From the NCBI GenBank assembly GCA_015039365.1, contig WION01000211.1, positions 30,075-94,074 of the forward strand: 64,000 nucleotides of DNA, written 5' to 3'. Below are positions 46,543 to 56,966 of the stretch, piece after piece (positions within the stretch are counted from its first letter, which is position 1; the number at the start of each line of letters is the position of its first letter). The DNA comes from Amanita rubescens. Its lineage: Eukaryota > Basidiomycota > Agaricomycetes > Agaricales > Amanitaceae. The notes beneath the pieces were generated by a model. That model saw only the letters and a list, made by a program, of their open reading frames with translations, was not told the DNA's origin and ran no database searches. Both the position numbers and the translations under genes were made by a program.

Positions 46543-48747
46543 TTAAATCCTACGATTCCTCAGTCGTTTTGGTGCCATGCCCTCCCAATGAGTTTCATCT
46601 GCCATCTGGCGGGGTTTGTGTGCTCGGGTCGCACCTTCCGGTAGCACGCATGCCACGTCTACTTCCTTTCGAGAACGTCTACGTGGTTTCACTGGTGCCT
46701 GGTTGGTATAGCCTGATTCGGCACTCGTTTCCGGTGCCCTGTTCTCAGGCCCATTTAAAGTGACAGAATGTGTCTCTGAAACCCCATTTACTGGCTCAGA
46801 ACCTGAGACGTCATTGGTCAATCCAGATCCTCGGATAAAAGAGGTAGGGTATGAAGTTTGAGGGACCACGCCGGCGATAGATACCGGATGAGACATCGGA
46901 GATGATATCATGGGATTGGTCGTGTTGGTAGAGTTGAAAAAGAGAAGTGAGGGTGGCTCATTGGACAATTGCAAATTAGTCGTAGTGCTATTGTAAGCCA
47001 CCTCATCATTTGACGCTGTCATTAGAAGAAATCTTGACATTGGAGAGAGGCCATCATATGACAACGGTGCCGCCTGCACCATCGGCGTCGGGAATGATGT
47101 AGAATTGTCATGGTACGACATCCAGCTGGGGTCAGGGGCTACTGAACCCTGTGTAGCGCTTGACGCTGACGCCACTGAGTACCCAAAAGACATGGCCGAT
47201 GCAGCCGTAGGGTGTGGGAAGGATACGGCGCCGGGTTGAAAATCCCCGCTTGGTAATAAACCAGGTACGGCATTGACGTGGGATAGCACAACTTCATCCA
47301 CCATAGTTCCATGAGCTAGGCTGACATTGGCAGGGGTTGATAGGGAGAGCGACGAGAGCGACGAGGTGAGGTTAGCGCCAGCGGGGCCAGCAATCACGTC
47401 GGAAGCAATATCAACTGTTAGACCGTTAGTGGGTTAAACAACTTATCTCTGTGCGGTACACACCATCCATGTTGTTGCACTCAATCTCATGGTTCGCGGG
47501 ACTCCCCGTTGGGTAGCCTCCTGACGGAGCAACTCCAGTTATGCCGCACGATTTGTCAGCAGCACTACTTTGTGACATGTCCTTATTAGGCAATGAGGTT
47601 CTGTTCTGTTCGTTGTTTACTTGGGCGCGTAAGAGGCGCTCTTCGATGGCTAAAAACTGATGGTTACCACTGCTCCTATCTTGAAAAAAAATACTAACGA
47701 TGAAGAACTTTGACGAATGATATGAATTCTTGGAGAATGTTGCCTTGATAGTTATTACATAGTTGAGGAAATGTAGCCCCTGCGGCCGTTTTTCCAACAT
47801 GTGATCTACAAAATATCAGACAATCAATTATTTGCAAAGTATATATGAAACATACGTCACAACTTTCACTTCTCCTTCACGGTTTAGGCCGCCGCCGAGA
47901 ATGGTAAATGCCCAACCGGTTTCCTCCTGTAATTCTCGTAGAAACGAGGTTAACAGTTCCCCGAGTTCGTTCAGTTGCCTATAACAAAACTCAGGGTGGT
48001 TGTATAAATCACATAAGAAAAGCTTACCCTCCATAACCGCCGGCATTTGGGTGTTCAGTCTCGTCTAGTTCCATTTCGTCTTCCGCATCAGCGTCGTCAC
48101 CTGAAACATCACCGGCATTATATAGCGCCTCAATTTCTGCCTTGACTTCGTCAGACTCCATCTGCCAAGCAAGCGATCGCCACTTTTGGTAAATAGCCAT
48201 CCTCCTCTTCCGATATGCCATCTTGCTCTCGTTTTGAGGCTTCGTGTCCAGCATTTCTTGGTCAACGCTAGCCTTGAACCGCTGATCATAATAATTTTGA
48301 CTGTAGAGCTCGAGTTTTTGATTCTTGCGAGAACGGTTGTGCAAAGTCTTTCTGTTCTTGCTGACAAATTTCTTTAAGACTGTGGATGTTCGCGAGCGGA
48401 CAACTTTTCCGTTCCCGTGCCATCGAACATAATTGTATAATTGCTAGGCATAAGTTAAGATATAGTCATACAGTAATGGGTTCAAAACTTACCTGCTTTC
48501 GTTTTTCGATGGCTGTACCTAAGCGACGCATGTCCACAACAGATATAGCGTCACCTCTTTTCCACCCTTTGCCGAAAACTATGAGTTCTTCGGGCCAACT
48601 GGAGAACCAGCCCTCATAGAGTTCATTTTTGAACCGCTCTACCCGGTGCTCTCGGCGAGCTTTGACCAACTTTGGTATTAGCGCGTCAAGATACTCCACC
48701 TGTTCCTGCGACCGCTCCCACGTTTTTGGCATAGCGAGAGGATGCAA
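46543..48747 (-). CDS. KDZ-element companion protein, unknown function
   Basis: A minus-strand multi-exon gene. The N-terminal exon has MPKTWERSQEQVEYLDALIP (Met 48732), then FKNELYEGWFSSWPEE. After an intron come YVRWHGNGK and a basic segment (KKFVSKNRKT, QNYYDQRFKASVDQE). A later exon pair has ELQEETGWAFTILGGGLN and, across an intron, VVTSHVGKTAAGATF. The last part is a long Ser/Thr/Pro-rich region ending in a basic cluster (KPRRRSRKEVD, LRNRRI). I know this arrangement (WxxxQxxYLDxxIP, then GG.. and HVGKT) from proteins repeatedly found beside KDZ transposases in agaricomycetes; their role is not established. The basic regions would suit nucleic-acid or transposase binding. Exon borders after 47800 are approximate. 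Confidence 0.7.
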
Positions 48748-49310
48748 TGTGAGGATGTCAAAAATAGGAAGCCAACTTCAAACCTCGTCGGGGGACTCAG
48801 CTCGTCTTGCAACCGTCAGTCGAGCTCGTATTTAAGCTGAATCCATAGGTACAACCAAAGGCACGCCTAACTAGAAAAAGATTAATAAAATATAATAAAA
48901 TAAAAAAGCAAGATCTAGTGAATCGCCGCCTAATACACTTGCAAATGGTGACGTTAGGTAAAAAAGAGAAAATAAACCTTACAGAAACAAATCGGATACA
49001 GGGATCTGAAATGATCTAAGACTTGCTTGCCGGATCTGATACCGACCGATCTGATACCGACCGATCTGATATGCTCTGAAATGGCCGCCCATGCCTAACC
49101 CTGATGCCGCAGGTAAATAAATTGGACCACATAGAAAACGATACGTAACATTGAATGGTGGCCAGGGAATTGTTAATTCAATCGCAAAGAAAGATCTGCA
49201 ACACCGGTCTGATACCCACGCCAAACAAAATGTTCCGTGTAACAAACAATGAATCTGGTATAAGATGAGTGGGCATTCACAGGCACAAAAGTATCCGTTC
49301 CCTTACCAGA
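48748..49310. promoter_or_regulatory. Divergent promoter region of the two left KDZ genes
   Basis: About 560 bp between the minus-strand companion gene and the plus-strand gene at 49311. It contains an A/T-rich stretch at 48868-48985 and the phrase GATCTGATACCGACC repeated in tandem at about 49034-49065. No coding region is supported. A promoter role is inferred from position only. Confidence 0.4.
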
Positions 49311-50185
49311 ATGCGGAAAACACAGATGGTGGACGACTTTGAAGATGATATCGCTCCTCCAGACTCGGAGTTTTCGGATATTGACGAGTCCCAAGACATC
49401 GATGATATCATGGCCATGCGTCTGGCACTTATCATGGAGAAGCTGGCCACTCTAGAAAGTAAGTAAAGTCTCTTATAACTTTAAGATAGGACTCACCGAA
49501 TGGTAGGCCGGATGGATCGCCTTGAGGAACAAGTTAGTTCCAAGAATGCGAGGCGCACCGCTCAAGGTCAGATCATATATGGCTTTATTTGGCTCCATTA
49601 CCACAACTTTGGTTACAGCTCAAGCTGCGGTTGAAACTTCTGGTGCAACAATCGCCGTCAATACTCTGTCATCGCCCGCGCGGCCACCTGTCACGCCGAA
49701 AAGGGCTGGTGTGATTCTTCTCTCGCCAAAGCAACATGCCTCTCCCCGCCGGGCCCTGCGTACTACGAGGCCAGCAGAGTCTCAGTCTGGTGGATCTCGC
49801 GTCACCGGTTTGACACAGGTCATCAACCACCCCATTGAATATACTCCTAGCAGTTCAGTTAGGCCAACTCGGCATCTGCCTGCTCATTACTTCGGTCCAA
49901 ATCCCATCGTAATGCCGGACGAAGTTTTGCGGAAGTTGGAACATGGGCGAGAAGGAATTTACTATGTTGTTACAGAAGGTCTTGAGCCAGGAGTCTACAA
50001 AGAGTGGTAGGTAGTGATATTTGATCACTTATTCTTGCTAATATATGCCCAGGTACGAGGTGGCTAGCGTTGCGAAAAATGTTCCCGGTGGAATCTGGTC
50101 GAAGAAATATTCGAAACAAGAGGCAGTAGATACATACCGTGACGCGTACAATAGCGGATTTTGTAGGCGTATCGTTAAGAAGTAG
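49311..50185 (+). CDS. Cargo protein with C-terminal viroplasmin/RNase H1-N-like domain
   Basis: Four exons join in phase: 49311-49458, 49507-49566, 49619-50006 and 50053-50185. The N-terminal part is acidic (VDDFEDDIAPPDSEF) and leads into a short Leu-rich helix or coiled coil (LALIMEKLATLESRMDRLEE). A Pro/Ser/Arg-rich linker follows. The C-terminal 60 residues (IYYVVTEGLEPGVYKEWYEV, then VPGGIWSKKYSKQEAVDTY) match the pattern of the small hybrid-binding domain at the N-terminus of RNase H1 and in viroplasmins: YxVxxGxxPGIYxxW, GxxxKxFxxxxEA. In RNase H1 that domain binds RNA-DNA hybrids or dsRNA. No RNase H catalytic domain follows. An earlier in-frame Met at 49269 exists. The gene may help the element by binding hybrid or double-stranded nucleic acid. 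Confidence 0.7.
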
Positions 50186-50283
50186 CTCGCGTTGAGCTTT
50201 ATATAATTTTTTTTCACTCTCGGCCGCGATCCTTGTAGTGAGAAGGAAACAAGTACTATGGAACATCCCTTTTTCTACCATAA

Positions 50284-50736
50284 CTACGCCTTTCCCCTAA
50301 GTGACGATCCAGACCCATCGTTCTCCACTGGCACAGCCTCAGTAGAGTGGTAATCTTGACAGGCGGCCCGTTTCTTGCTTGTTGGTGAGATCAATTGACC
50401 ACAGCAGCAGCAGTGCTCCGGTTCAGAGATGGTCGTTGATGCAGATTCAGACGCTTGGTGCGCGAACGCCTTCTGTTGTTTTGCCTCGCGTTCTCTTGCT
50501 CGACGCCTTTATGAAAGTCAGTGGATGCCAACCAGCATGAATCATTCCATACTGCCGTGCTTTGACTCTCAGTGTAGCTCGCAGGCGCTCCTTGTTCCTG
50601 CAATGTGAAACGATAGTTAGCCTACAGGTACTATATGCCGAGACAGTACCCACCGCTCGTAGTACTCCCGGCATGCTTTGCGATGACGGACAATCTTTGA
50701 CAGAGAACGGCCATTGTCTGAATTGCCAGCTTCCAT
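50284..50736 (-). CDS. Small basic helical protein with CCCC cluster, KDZ cargo
   Basis: A minus-strand model with three exons in phase: Met 50736 (MEAGNSDNGRSLSKIVRH), an intron GTGGGT...TTGCAG near 50593-50650, an intron GTATGG...ATAAAG near 50506-50555, and a stop at 50284. The spliced protein has a long basic amphipathic segment (KACREYYERNKERLRATL, then KARQRRARERE) resembling the basic region of bZIP-like or transposon-associated DNA-binding helices. It is followed by a Ser-rich part with EPEHCCCCGQLI and a charged tail. The four adjacent cysteines could bind metal. I do not recognise a named family, though similar YYERN-containing basic proteins are frequent beside KDZ transposases. 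Confidence 0.5.
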
Positions 50737-51058
50737 GAACTTTAGTCAATGCCCGTGTAACGTAGTATAAACGCAAAGTTACTCGTAACTGTTAAGGGTT
50801 GCACCAATCCTGATCAAGGGCATATCATGAATTGATGCAATCGGACTCGCACTCGGCAGTGCCATCGTGTACGTGCACCACAAGTGGTCAAGATCAGCCC
50901 AAGTAGATTTGTAGATGTGGTATTCTTGGCGAAGGACATGTCTGACGATTGATTGACCTACTGAGCCGAATTTTGCCCAAGTTCTTGTCCGTCATTATCT
51001 AACACGCTCAAATACATATCAATCGTCTGTTGAATACGCCTCGATCTCACCACACCTC

Positions 51059-54000
51059 ATGTTGTTACAAACTAACAAGCGAAAGGCAAGGATGAAATTG
51101 GAAGGTCAGCGTCGACGTCGTTCTAAGAAGGATGCGCCGTTTGAAGTCTTCGATGTATCGGATGGCGGGACAATGTCGTCAAGCTCAAGTATTGGCAAAC
51201 TTTCTTCACTCGCCGGGTCGAAGGAGTCAACCGATAATACCCTAACCGAAAGTCAGAAGGCTGTCAATGTTGTCGAATGGCGTGTTCATGACGACCGTGT
51301 ATCTACATTTAATACCCTTGCCACCGTAACCTACACAGAGTCAGAATTACACCGTACTACCAACGACTCGTCGTCAACATCAGAGGCCTATCGTGCTGCT
51401 ACAACACCATCTCAGCTCCAAGCTGAAGCCACCCACGATTCTCTTGGACAAATGCTTGATGACATTGTGCACCAATATGGCGATCTACTTCAGGATGAAA
51501 CTTCGGAGATGCGTTTCCATTTGAAAGAGAGTCAGAGTGTATGTACTTGACAATTCCTTTGTCTTGCTATCCGTTCTCAACTTTTCCGTAGGAAGCAATT
51601 CATGACTGGATGAAGGAGATCGATTTGTTTTTAGATGAGTTCATCCGGTTAGATGGACGCGGAGAGATGGCGACAGATCAGCCTTGTCGTCAATGTAAAA
51701 AACGCAGACCCGAGTACCGGTGTAGGGACTGCTTTTCAATCGAACTGTTCTGCAAGGAATGCATTCTAGAATATCACAAACGCAACCCTCTTCATTTTCT
51801 CGAGGTGAGATCCACCTACATTATCGCTTCACTGATTCTGATATCTTATGATCAGTTTTGGAATGGTAATTATTTTGAGCGTGTAACCCTGAAATCTCTA
51901 GATCTTCGAATTCAACTTGGTCATTTTGTTGATGATCCGTGTCCCGTTCCTCAGCCTGCATCAGAAGACTCTTTTGTTATAATAGATAGCCACGGTCTCC
52001 ATGAAGTGGGGCTCAACTTCTGCGGATGCGGGCGCTCAGGGACAATGGTACAACAATGGCTTCGATATCAGCTCTTTCCTGCAACGGTGCAAAATCCGAC
52101 AACCGCAGCAACATTCCGCGCCCTTCGTTACTTCCAACTACTGAACTTCGAAGCAAAGTGTTCAGCGTACGACTACTTTCAAACAGTCCTGCGTGAAACA
52201 GATAACACTGGTCTCTCTACCCCAAAGGTTAGCTGTCTTCTTCCCTGGTAATTTACCGGGCTAAAATTGTGAAAAGGACAGGTATAGAGAATTTTTACGG
52301 ATGTCTCATGAGTGGCGGCATTTGAAAATGATGAAAAGGGCTGGATGTCGGCATCACAGTAGCACAACGGAAGATGGATCTTGTGCTATTCTATGTCCGG
52401 CTTGTCCTCAGCCAGGTATAAACTTGCAACCGGGTTGGGAAAATGCTCCGGAAGAAACCCGGTACGTGCTTTATTTGTTAATATTGTGTTGCCTCCGAGT
52501 TTTCTCCTCTAGATGGCTTTATACACTCTTTCTTGCAATGGATGCGAACTTCCGTATGACTCGCAAGAAGGTGTCCAATGAGGAACGTGACCCTTGCCTG
52601 ACCCAGAATCGCGGATATTTTGTGAACAGCAAAGACTATCAAGAGCATCTCCAAACCCACGGTGGAAAACTTCAAGCTGTAAGCGGCTGTCCGTTTGATT
52701 TTTGATTGTGTCTAGCTCACAAAAATGGCAGCCAAGCACATGTGTATCACACGATGCTGTAAATAGCGCTGACACGAAGGATACCCGTGGTCTCTTGGTC
52801 ACAGGGATAGGAACGGTAGACTGTGCGCGTCATGATATGAAACGCCCGAATAGTGTGGGCGATTTACAAAAAGGTGAAAGGTAGGCGTCCCTTGATGCTG
52901 GACTACTGTCAACTAATAACATATGGAGATATGCAAACATGGATTACCTTTTTTATTCAGGTCTCAAGAACGCCACAATCAAATCTATGGTCGTATCTTA
53001 CGATATCGCATGTCAATGGAGCATTAAATTTCACACACGGATGAAGACATGCTTTCCGGCAGAGTGGCCCATCAATAGTTCAGACGTACACCTCCGTTTT
53101 TTGGTTCCCAAGTTTCATCTACCTGCGCATATTCATAAGTGCCATCAGGACTTTTCGTTCAACTATACGCCTAATGTTGGACGCACCGAAGGCGAAGCAC
53201 CAGAGCGTGGGTGGTCCAAAATAAATGCGCTTTCATATAGTACGAAGGAAATGGGTCCGGGCTCACGGCAAGATACCATTGAAGATCATTTTAACGACAT
53301 GAATTGGAAAAAGGTGATAGGAATAGGTTTGTTACATTACCTACTTGTTACGGATTGCTCGTCTGAGTTCATTCTATCATTTACAGGATCATCCCTCATG
53401 CGGAAATTGAGCGCCGCCAATCATGAAAAAGAGAAACAATATCAAACTTGGAATCAGTTCACTGAAGTTTTGGATCCCAAACAAATCTCCATTTGGTTGG
53501 GTGAGGTGCAAGCATGGGAACGGGATCCTACTCGATCTAACCCATTCCGTTCACGTACCAACGGTCTGTTTTGCGGATCTCGATAGAATTTCCCTAATGG
53601 AAAACTACTAGAACCAACACAGGCTGAAGTTCGCCTTCGACTAGCACAGCAGGACATGCAAAATATAGAGAAAAATAATAAGGCAGTAGAATCTCATATC
53701 GGTCCTAGCGCTATGATCAGCATGGGCATAGAACTGGAGGGATCGAGGCATGTTTTTTCTTTTCTGCGCTAAGATTTTCTCTCACCGATCCAAGACGGAA
53801 GTTACAACTTGAGATCGCGTCTCTCAGCCAACATGCTACACCACTCCAAAAGGCGCAATTTCATGAGAAACTGAATACGTATTATCGGAAACTGCTAAAT
53901 TGGTTTGAGGTACAAGTCATTTATATTCCGGCTGTTGCAACACTTCGGTCACCGCCCTCCCAAAATGACAGGTTCGACATCCACGACATTCCCATGTTAA

Positions 54001-54779
54001 CTACAGACCTATGGCTTCCGTCTGGCATTGGGAGCAGAGTGCCCTGGGACCGAGATCTCGGCGAATATGAGTGGTCGATGCGTATGGCCCAGGCCTATGA
54101 CGCTCTGGAAAACCTTCGTCAAAATTTGTTTATGCGCGACTTCCTTTGTAAGAAGAAGAAGGACTGGTCCCGAGGCGTACGTGAAAATACGCGATCGCAG
54201 ACACTTATCGACCGTGCACGTGCCAAAGTTACTGCGAATGCTGCCAAATACCGTATTGCTCGCATTTCTCTAGGCCAACTTGCTCCATTCCTTAATAAAG
54301 ATTACTCATGGGCGTCAAAATTGCGCGAGCTGTCAGAAAGCGACATCGAAGGATTACCTGCTGAAGGATGGGGAGAGGGCCAGAGGAGGTTGTCGTGGAT
54401 ATGGATAATGACAGGTGTGGATGCCGGTAATGGAGCACAGTTGCAACCGCTAGCAGATGGTATGTGATATTTTGAATTTGGAATCAATTAACAGTCGGTG
54501 ATAACTATCTCAGGGCTGCGGCTTCAGTGGTGCCGCGCTCGAGCACGCGCACTCCGATGGGGTGAAGAGATTTCCTTGATCAAGGAAGAGATGAGGCGAG
54601 TCTTAGCGTATTTCACCTGGTATGAGCAGTGGTGGACAGAGCAAGCAGATCGGTATAAGGCAGAGGGGACTCAGAAAGGACTCCGTATGGCTCTTTCCGA
54701 AGGATTGTCAGCGTATGCCTTCCGCCAGGCTGACATCCGATCTCGATTGCGCGAGCATTTCACAAAGCTTTGGAGTTAA
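51059..54779 (+). CDS. KDZ transposase with CxC2-type cysteine cluster
   Basis: Many exons; those checked close in phase (51059-51538, 51592-51804, 51856-52227, 52277-52461, 52513 onward). The N-terminal region is basic then acidic. The cysteine cluster CRQCKKRRPEYRCRDC plus FCKECILEYH (about 51684-51780) is the CxC2-like KDZ transposase-associated domain. The catalytic core shows the expected acidic residues: LFLAMDANFRM, VVSYDIACQW and VGRTEGEAPERGWSKINAL, with conserved GTVDCARHDMKRP and FHLPAHIHKC between. After that come NPFRS, a helical stretch, RFDIHDIPMLTTDLWLPSG and the C-terminal RARARALRWGEEI with AYAFRQADIRSRL. This is the full family length. One intron near 53555-53615 needs an acceptor at CTACTAG to keep the frame. 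The enzyme should cut and insert the element by a D,D,E mechanism. Confidence 0.9.
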
Positions 54780-56626
54780 AATTGTAGTTAAAATTTTTGT
54801 TCTATGTCTACCTTACAGAAGCTATATCCGTCGTACACAATTCTTTGACTCATTATATATGCTACTAGTACTTAAATACAGATTTGTCATTCGTAGCTAC
54901 AGATATGGCATAGTCGAATGCTTGAGCTCCCTTGATTTGAACTGCTGTGCTCAAACGGAGCACTGTTGGTAATGGGTGGTAGGTCCAGACATGAATGTTG
55001 AATGGCGTGAGGCTGGATGTCAAACGTGGCAAGTCCGACTCCAGGCGTGGGCGGCGGCTCCTTGTATTTAAGTCCGACTCGGGCTGTTATCATTCCTAGC
55101 TAAATGATACGTGAAGTGAGAGTCCAGGCGAGAATGTTGAACGGCTACGGGCCGGCCTCAGTGGCATTGTCGAGTGCGGGGTGCTTCTTAGCACCTTGAA
55201 TTTAAGTCCTATTTGTGGTACCGGAAGTTTGGCGCGGAGTAGAAATGTTACAACGGCAATCAATGATGGGGCACAAGCTGACGTTGCGAAGGTACGTACT
55301 GACAGCATGAATAGTGGGAATCAGCGCAATGACTGTTGCAACGATAAACTGACGATGGGAATATCTATGTTATGTTCCTAGAACTTCGTGGTTGCAACGG
55401 CAACACTCAAATGACAGGGTGGCTGAGGGGTGGGAGGGTCAGCAAAGTTGGCTGTTGCAAAACCGGTACTACATACCAGGAAGCAAAGTCGTTGCCGTCA
55501 TACGTGGCATGCATAGCCCCAGCCGCATAACACTGTGGATGGAGGGAGGGTCAGCGTGCAACAAGGCGAAACGTACCGGAATGTGTTTCAAGTGTTTCGA
55601 GACTCAACCTGTTCCATGTAGTACGTCGTGATTGGTGGGTCAGCAATGTCACTGTTTCAACAATGGTACGAGGTACAGACCTGGAAGCCTTTATGGCTTA
55701 GTAGTATGTTGCAACCTCAGGCTGAACGGCGGCGATCAATGATCAGACATGGGCTGGATGGTTGGGGCTCAGCGTGTTGCAACAGATGAGAGGTGAGAAT
55801 AAGGCCCACTGTCGACAATTTTGGATATTGCATTGAGGATACGTTCTTCTAAACATTGCGCATCGATTTCTGCAAATCGGGAGTAGTCTTGAGCGAGCTT
55901 TGAAAGCTGTGTTTGCGAAGCGTTTCGCGCGATTCCGGGGCAAGGGATCTTTGGCGGTCTCTCTTCTCCCAGGGGCAAGGACCCTGGCACCAAATCGGTG
56001 AACGTGCCTGAGCATGTCACCCGCTTCGATTAAATCTGTCAAACCAGTAAGATCAGTTGTTGCAACAATGTCTGGAAGTTTAAGCGTGTTGCACCGTCGG
56101 CAATCTGTCTGATAATGGTGACCCTGGATTAGTCGGATGTGGTGGCTGTTCCAACAGGGGTCAGCCAGGATGGTCGGGAGGATGAAGCAGGGGCAAACAA
56201 AGGCGGGCCTGTCATTCAACCATGGGTGTAGGCGAGGTATAGAGCAAAAAAGGGCGTGGGAGGTGCCAGGTGTATTGCGGGGCATGCGCCATAATGGGAC
56301 GGACGGCGGTTGCAACACTGGCGCGAGGGTGGCAATCAGTGACCGGCAGGCGCTCGGTTCTCATGCATAGCAGGGCGGAAGTGGGCGGGTGGGTTGCAAC
56401 GCTAGCGCGGGTGTGAGTCAAGGCGCTCGGTTCTCATGCAGGGCGGAAGCGGGCGGGCGGGTTGCAACGCTAGTAGCGCGGGTGTGAGTCACATGACCGT
56501 AGGCAGACGGCGGGAGTTGTTGGGCGATATATCACTCTGGTGCAACTTATGTTTCTATTCACTCTGTTGCAAGACACCTCATGTTCTAATAAGAAGAGTT
56601 GTTGCAAGATTTTGACTGAACTGCCT
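54780..56626. repeat. Right subterminal repeat region with GTTGCAAC palindromes
   Basis: By eye GTTGCAAC occurs at about 55335, 55391, 55708, 55776, 56059, 56309, 56393 and 56461, with one-base variants at 56569 and 56599. Two tandem units of about 70 bp lie at 56349-56500 (GCGCTCGGTTCTCATGCA, then GGGCGGAAG and GCTAGCGCGGGTGTGAGTCA). GGGAGGGTCAGC occurs at 55433 and 55543. The strand is G-rich, the inverse of the left end. No gene is supported in this region. Confidence 0.75.
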
Positions 56627-56636
56627 GACTACCTCA
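56627..56636 (+). repeat. Right target-site duplication of the KDZ element
   Basis: The same 10 bases as at 45289-45298, GACTACCTCA, lie directly outside the right inverted end. Confidence 0.65.
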
Positions 56637-56966
56637 GGTGTATAGCAAATGGGATAAATGGTTTGTAATTAGAATAGCCATCAACTGTGTCAACCGGTCT
56701 AGCTGCCACTCTGTAACTCCTGGTGCACTGAATGACATTCACAAATTCGACGAGAGGGAATTCCATTTACATAAAGCTACTAATACACGATTTAAATCCT
56801 CCTAAACTTGCCATCAGATATAAGGGGGACAAGGTGGAATTGGTGTTAATTCAAAAGATAGTCCCGATGAGTCGGCGTCAACAGTGAAGGGGCGGCTGTG
56901 ATTGCGATTGGGTGTAACACGGACCAGTCGGTTAGGTGACTAGAAAAAAAAATACCGTCATTTTCT
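56637..56966. other. Intergenic region right of the KDZ element
   Basis: About 330 bp of A/T-rich sequence with no supported gene. It is the original host DNA on the right of the insertion and the 3' side of the transmembrane module gene. Confidence 0.4.

Larger units (their letters stand above)
45299..56626 (+). mobile_element. KDZ (Kyakuja-Dileera-Zisupton) DNA transposon, about 11.3 kb
   Basis: The element is bordered by a perfect 10-bp direct repeat. Just inside, the left end (about 45305-45400) and the reverse complement of the right end (about 56540-56620) share TTCAGT, then TGTCTTGCAACA and AATNAGAAACA in the same order. They are imperfect terminal inverted repeats. Subterminal regions of about 1.2 kb (left) and 1.8 kb (right) are C-rich and G-rich respectively on the plus strand and are studded with GTTGCAAC. 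Inside are four genes: a companion gene on minus (46543-48747), an RNase H1-N-domain gene on plus (49311-50185), a small basic gene on minus (50284-50736) and the transposase on plus (51059-54779). All look intact, so the copy could be autonomous or only recently silent. Confidence 0.75.

Noticed and set aside
55743..56318. Minus-strand frame of 191 codons in the right subterminal region
   Set aside because: It covers repeats and palindromes and has no recognisable motif. A chance frame in G-rich repeats is more likely.
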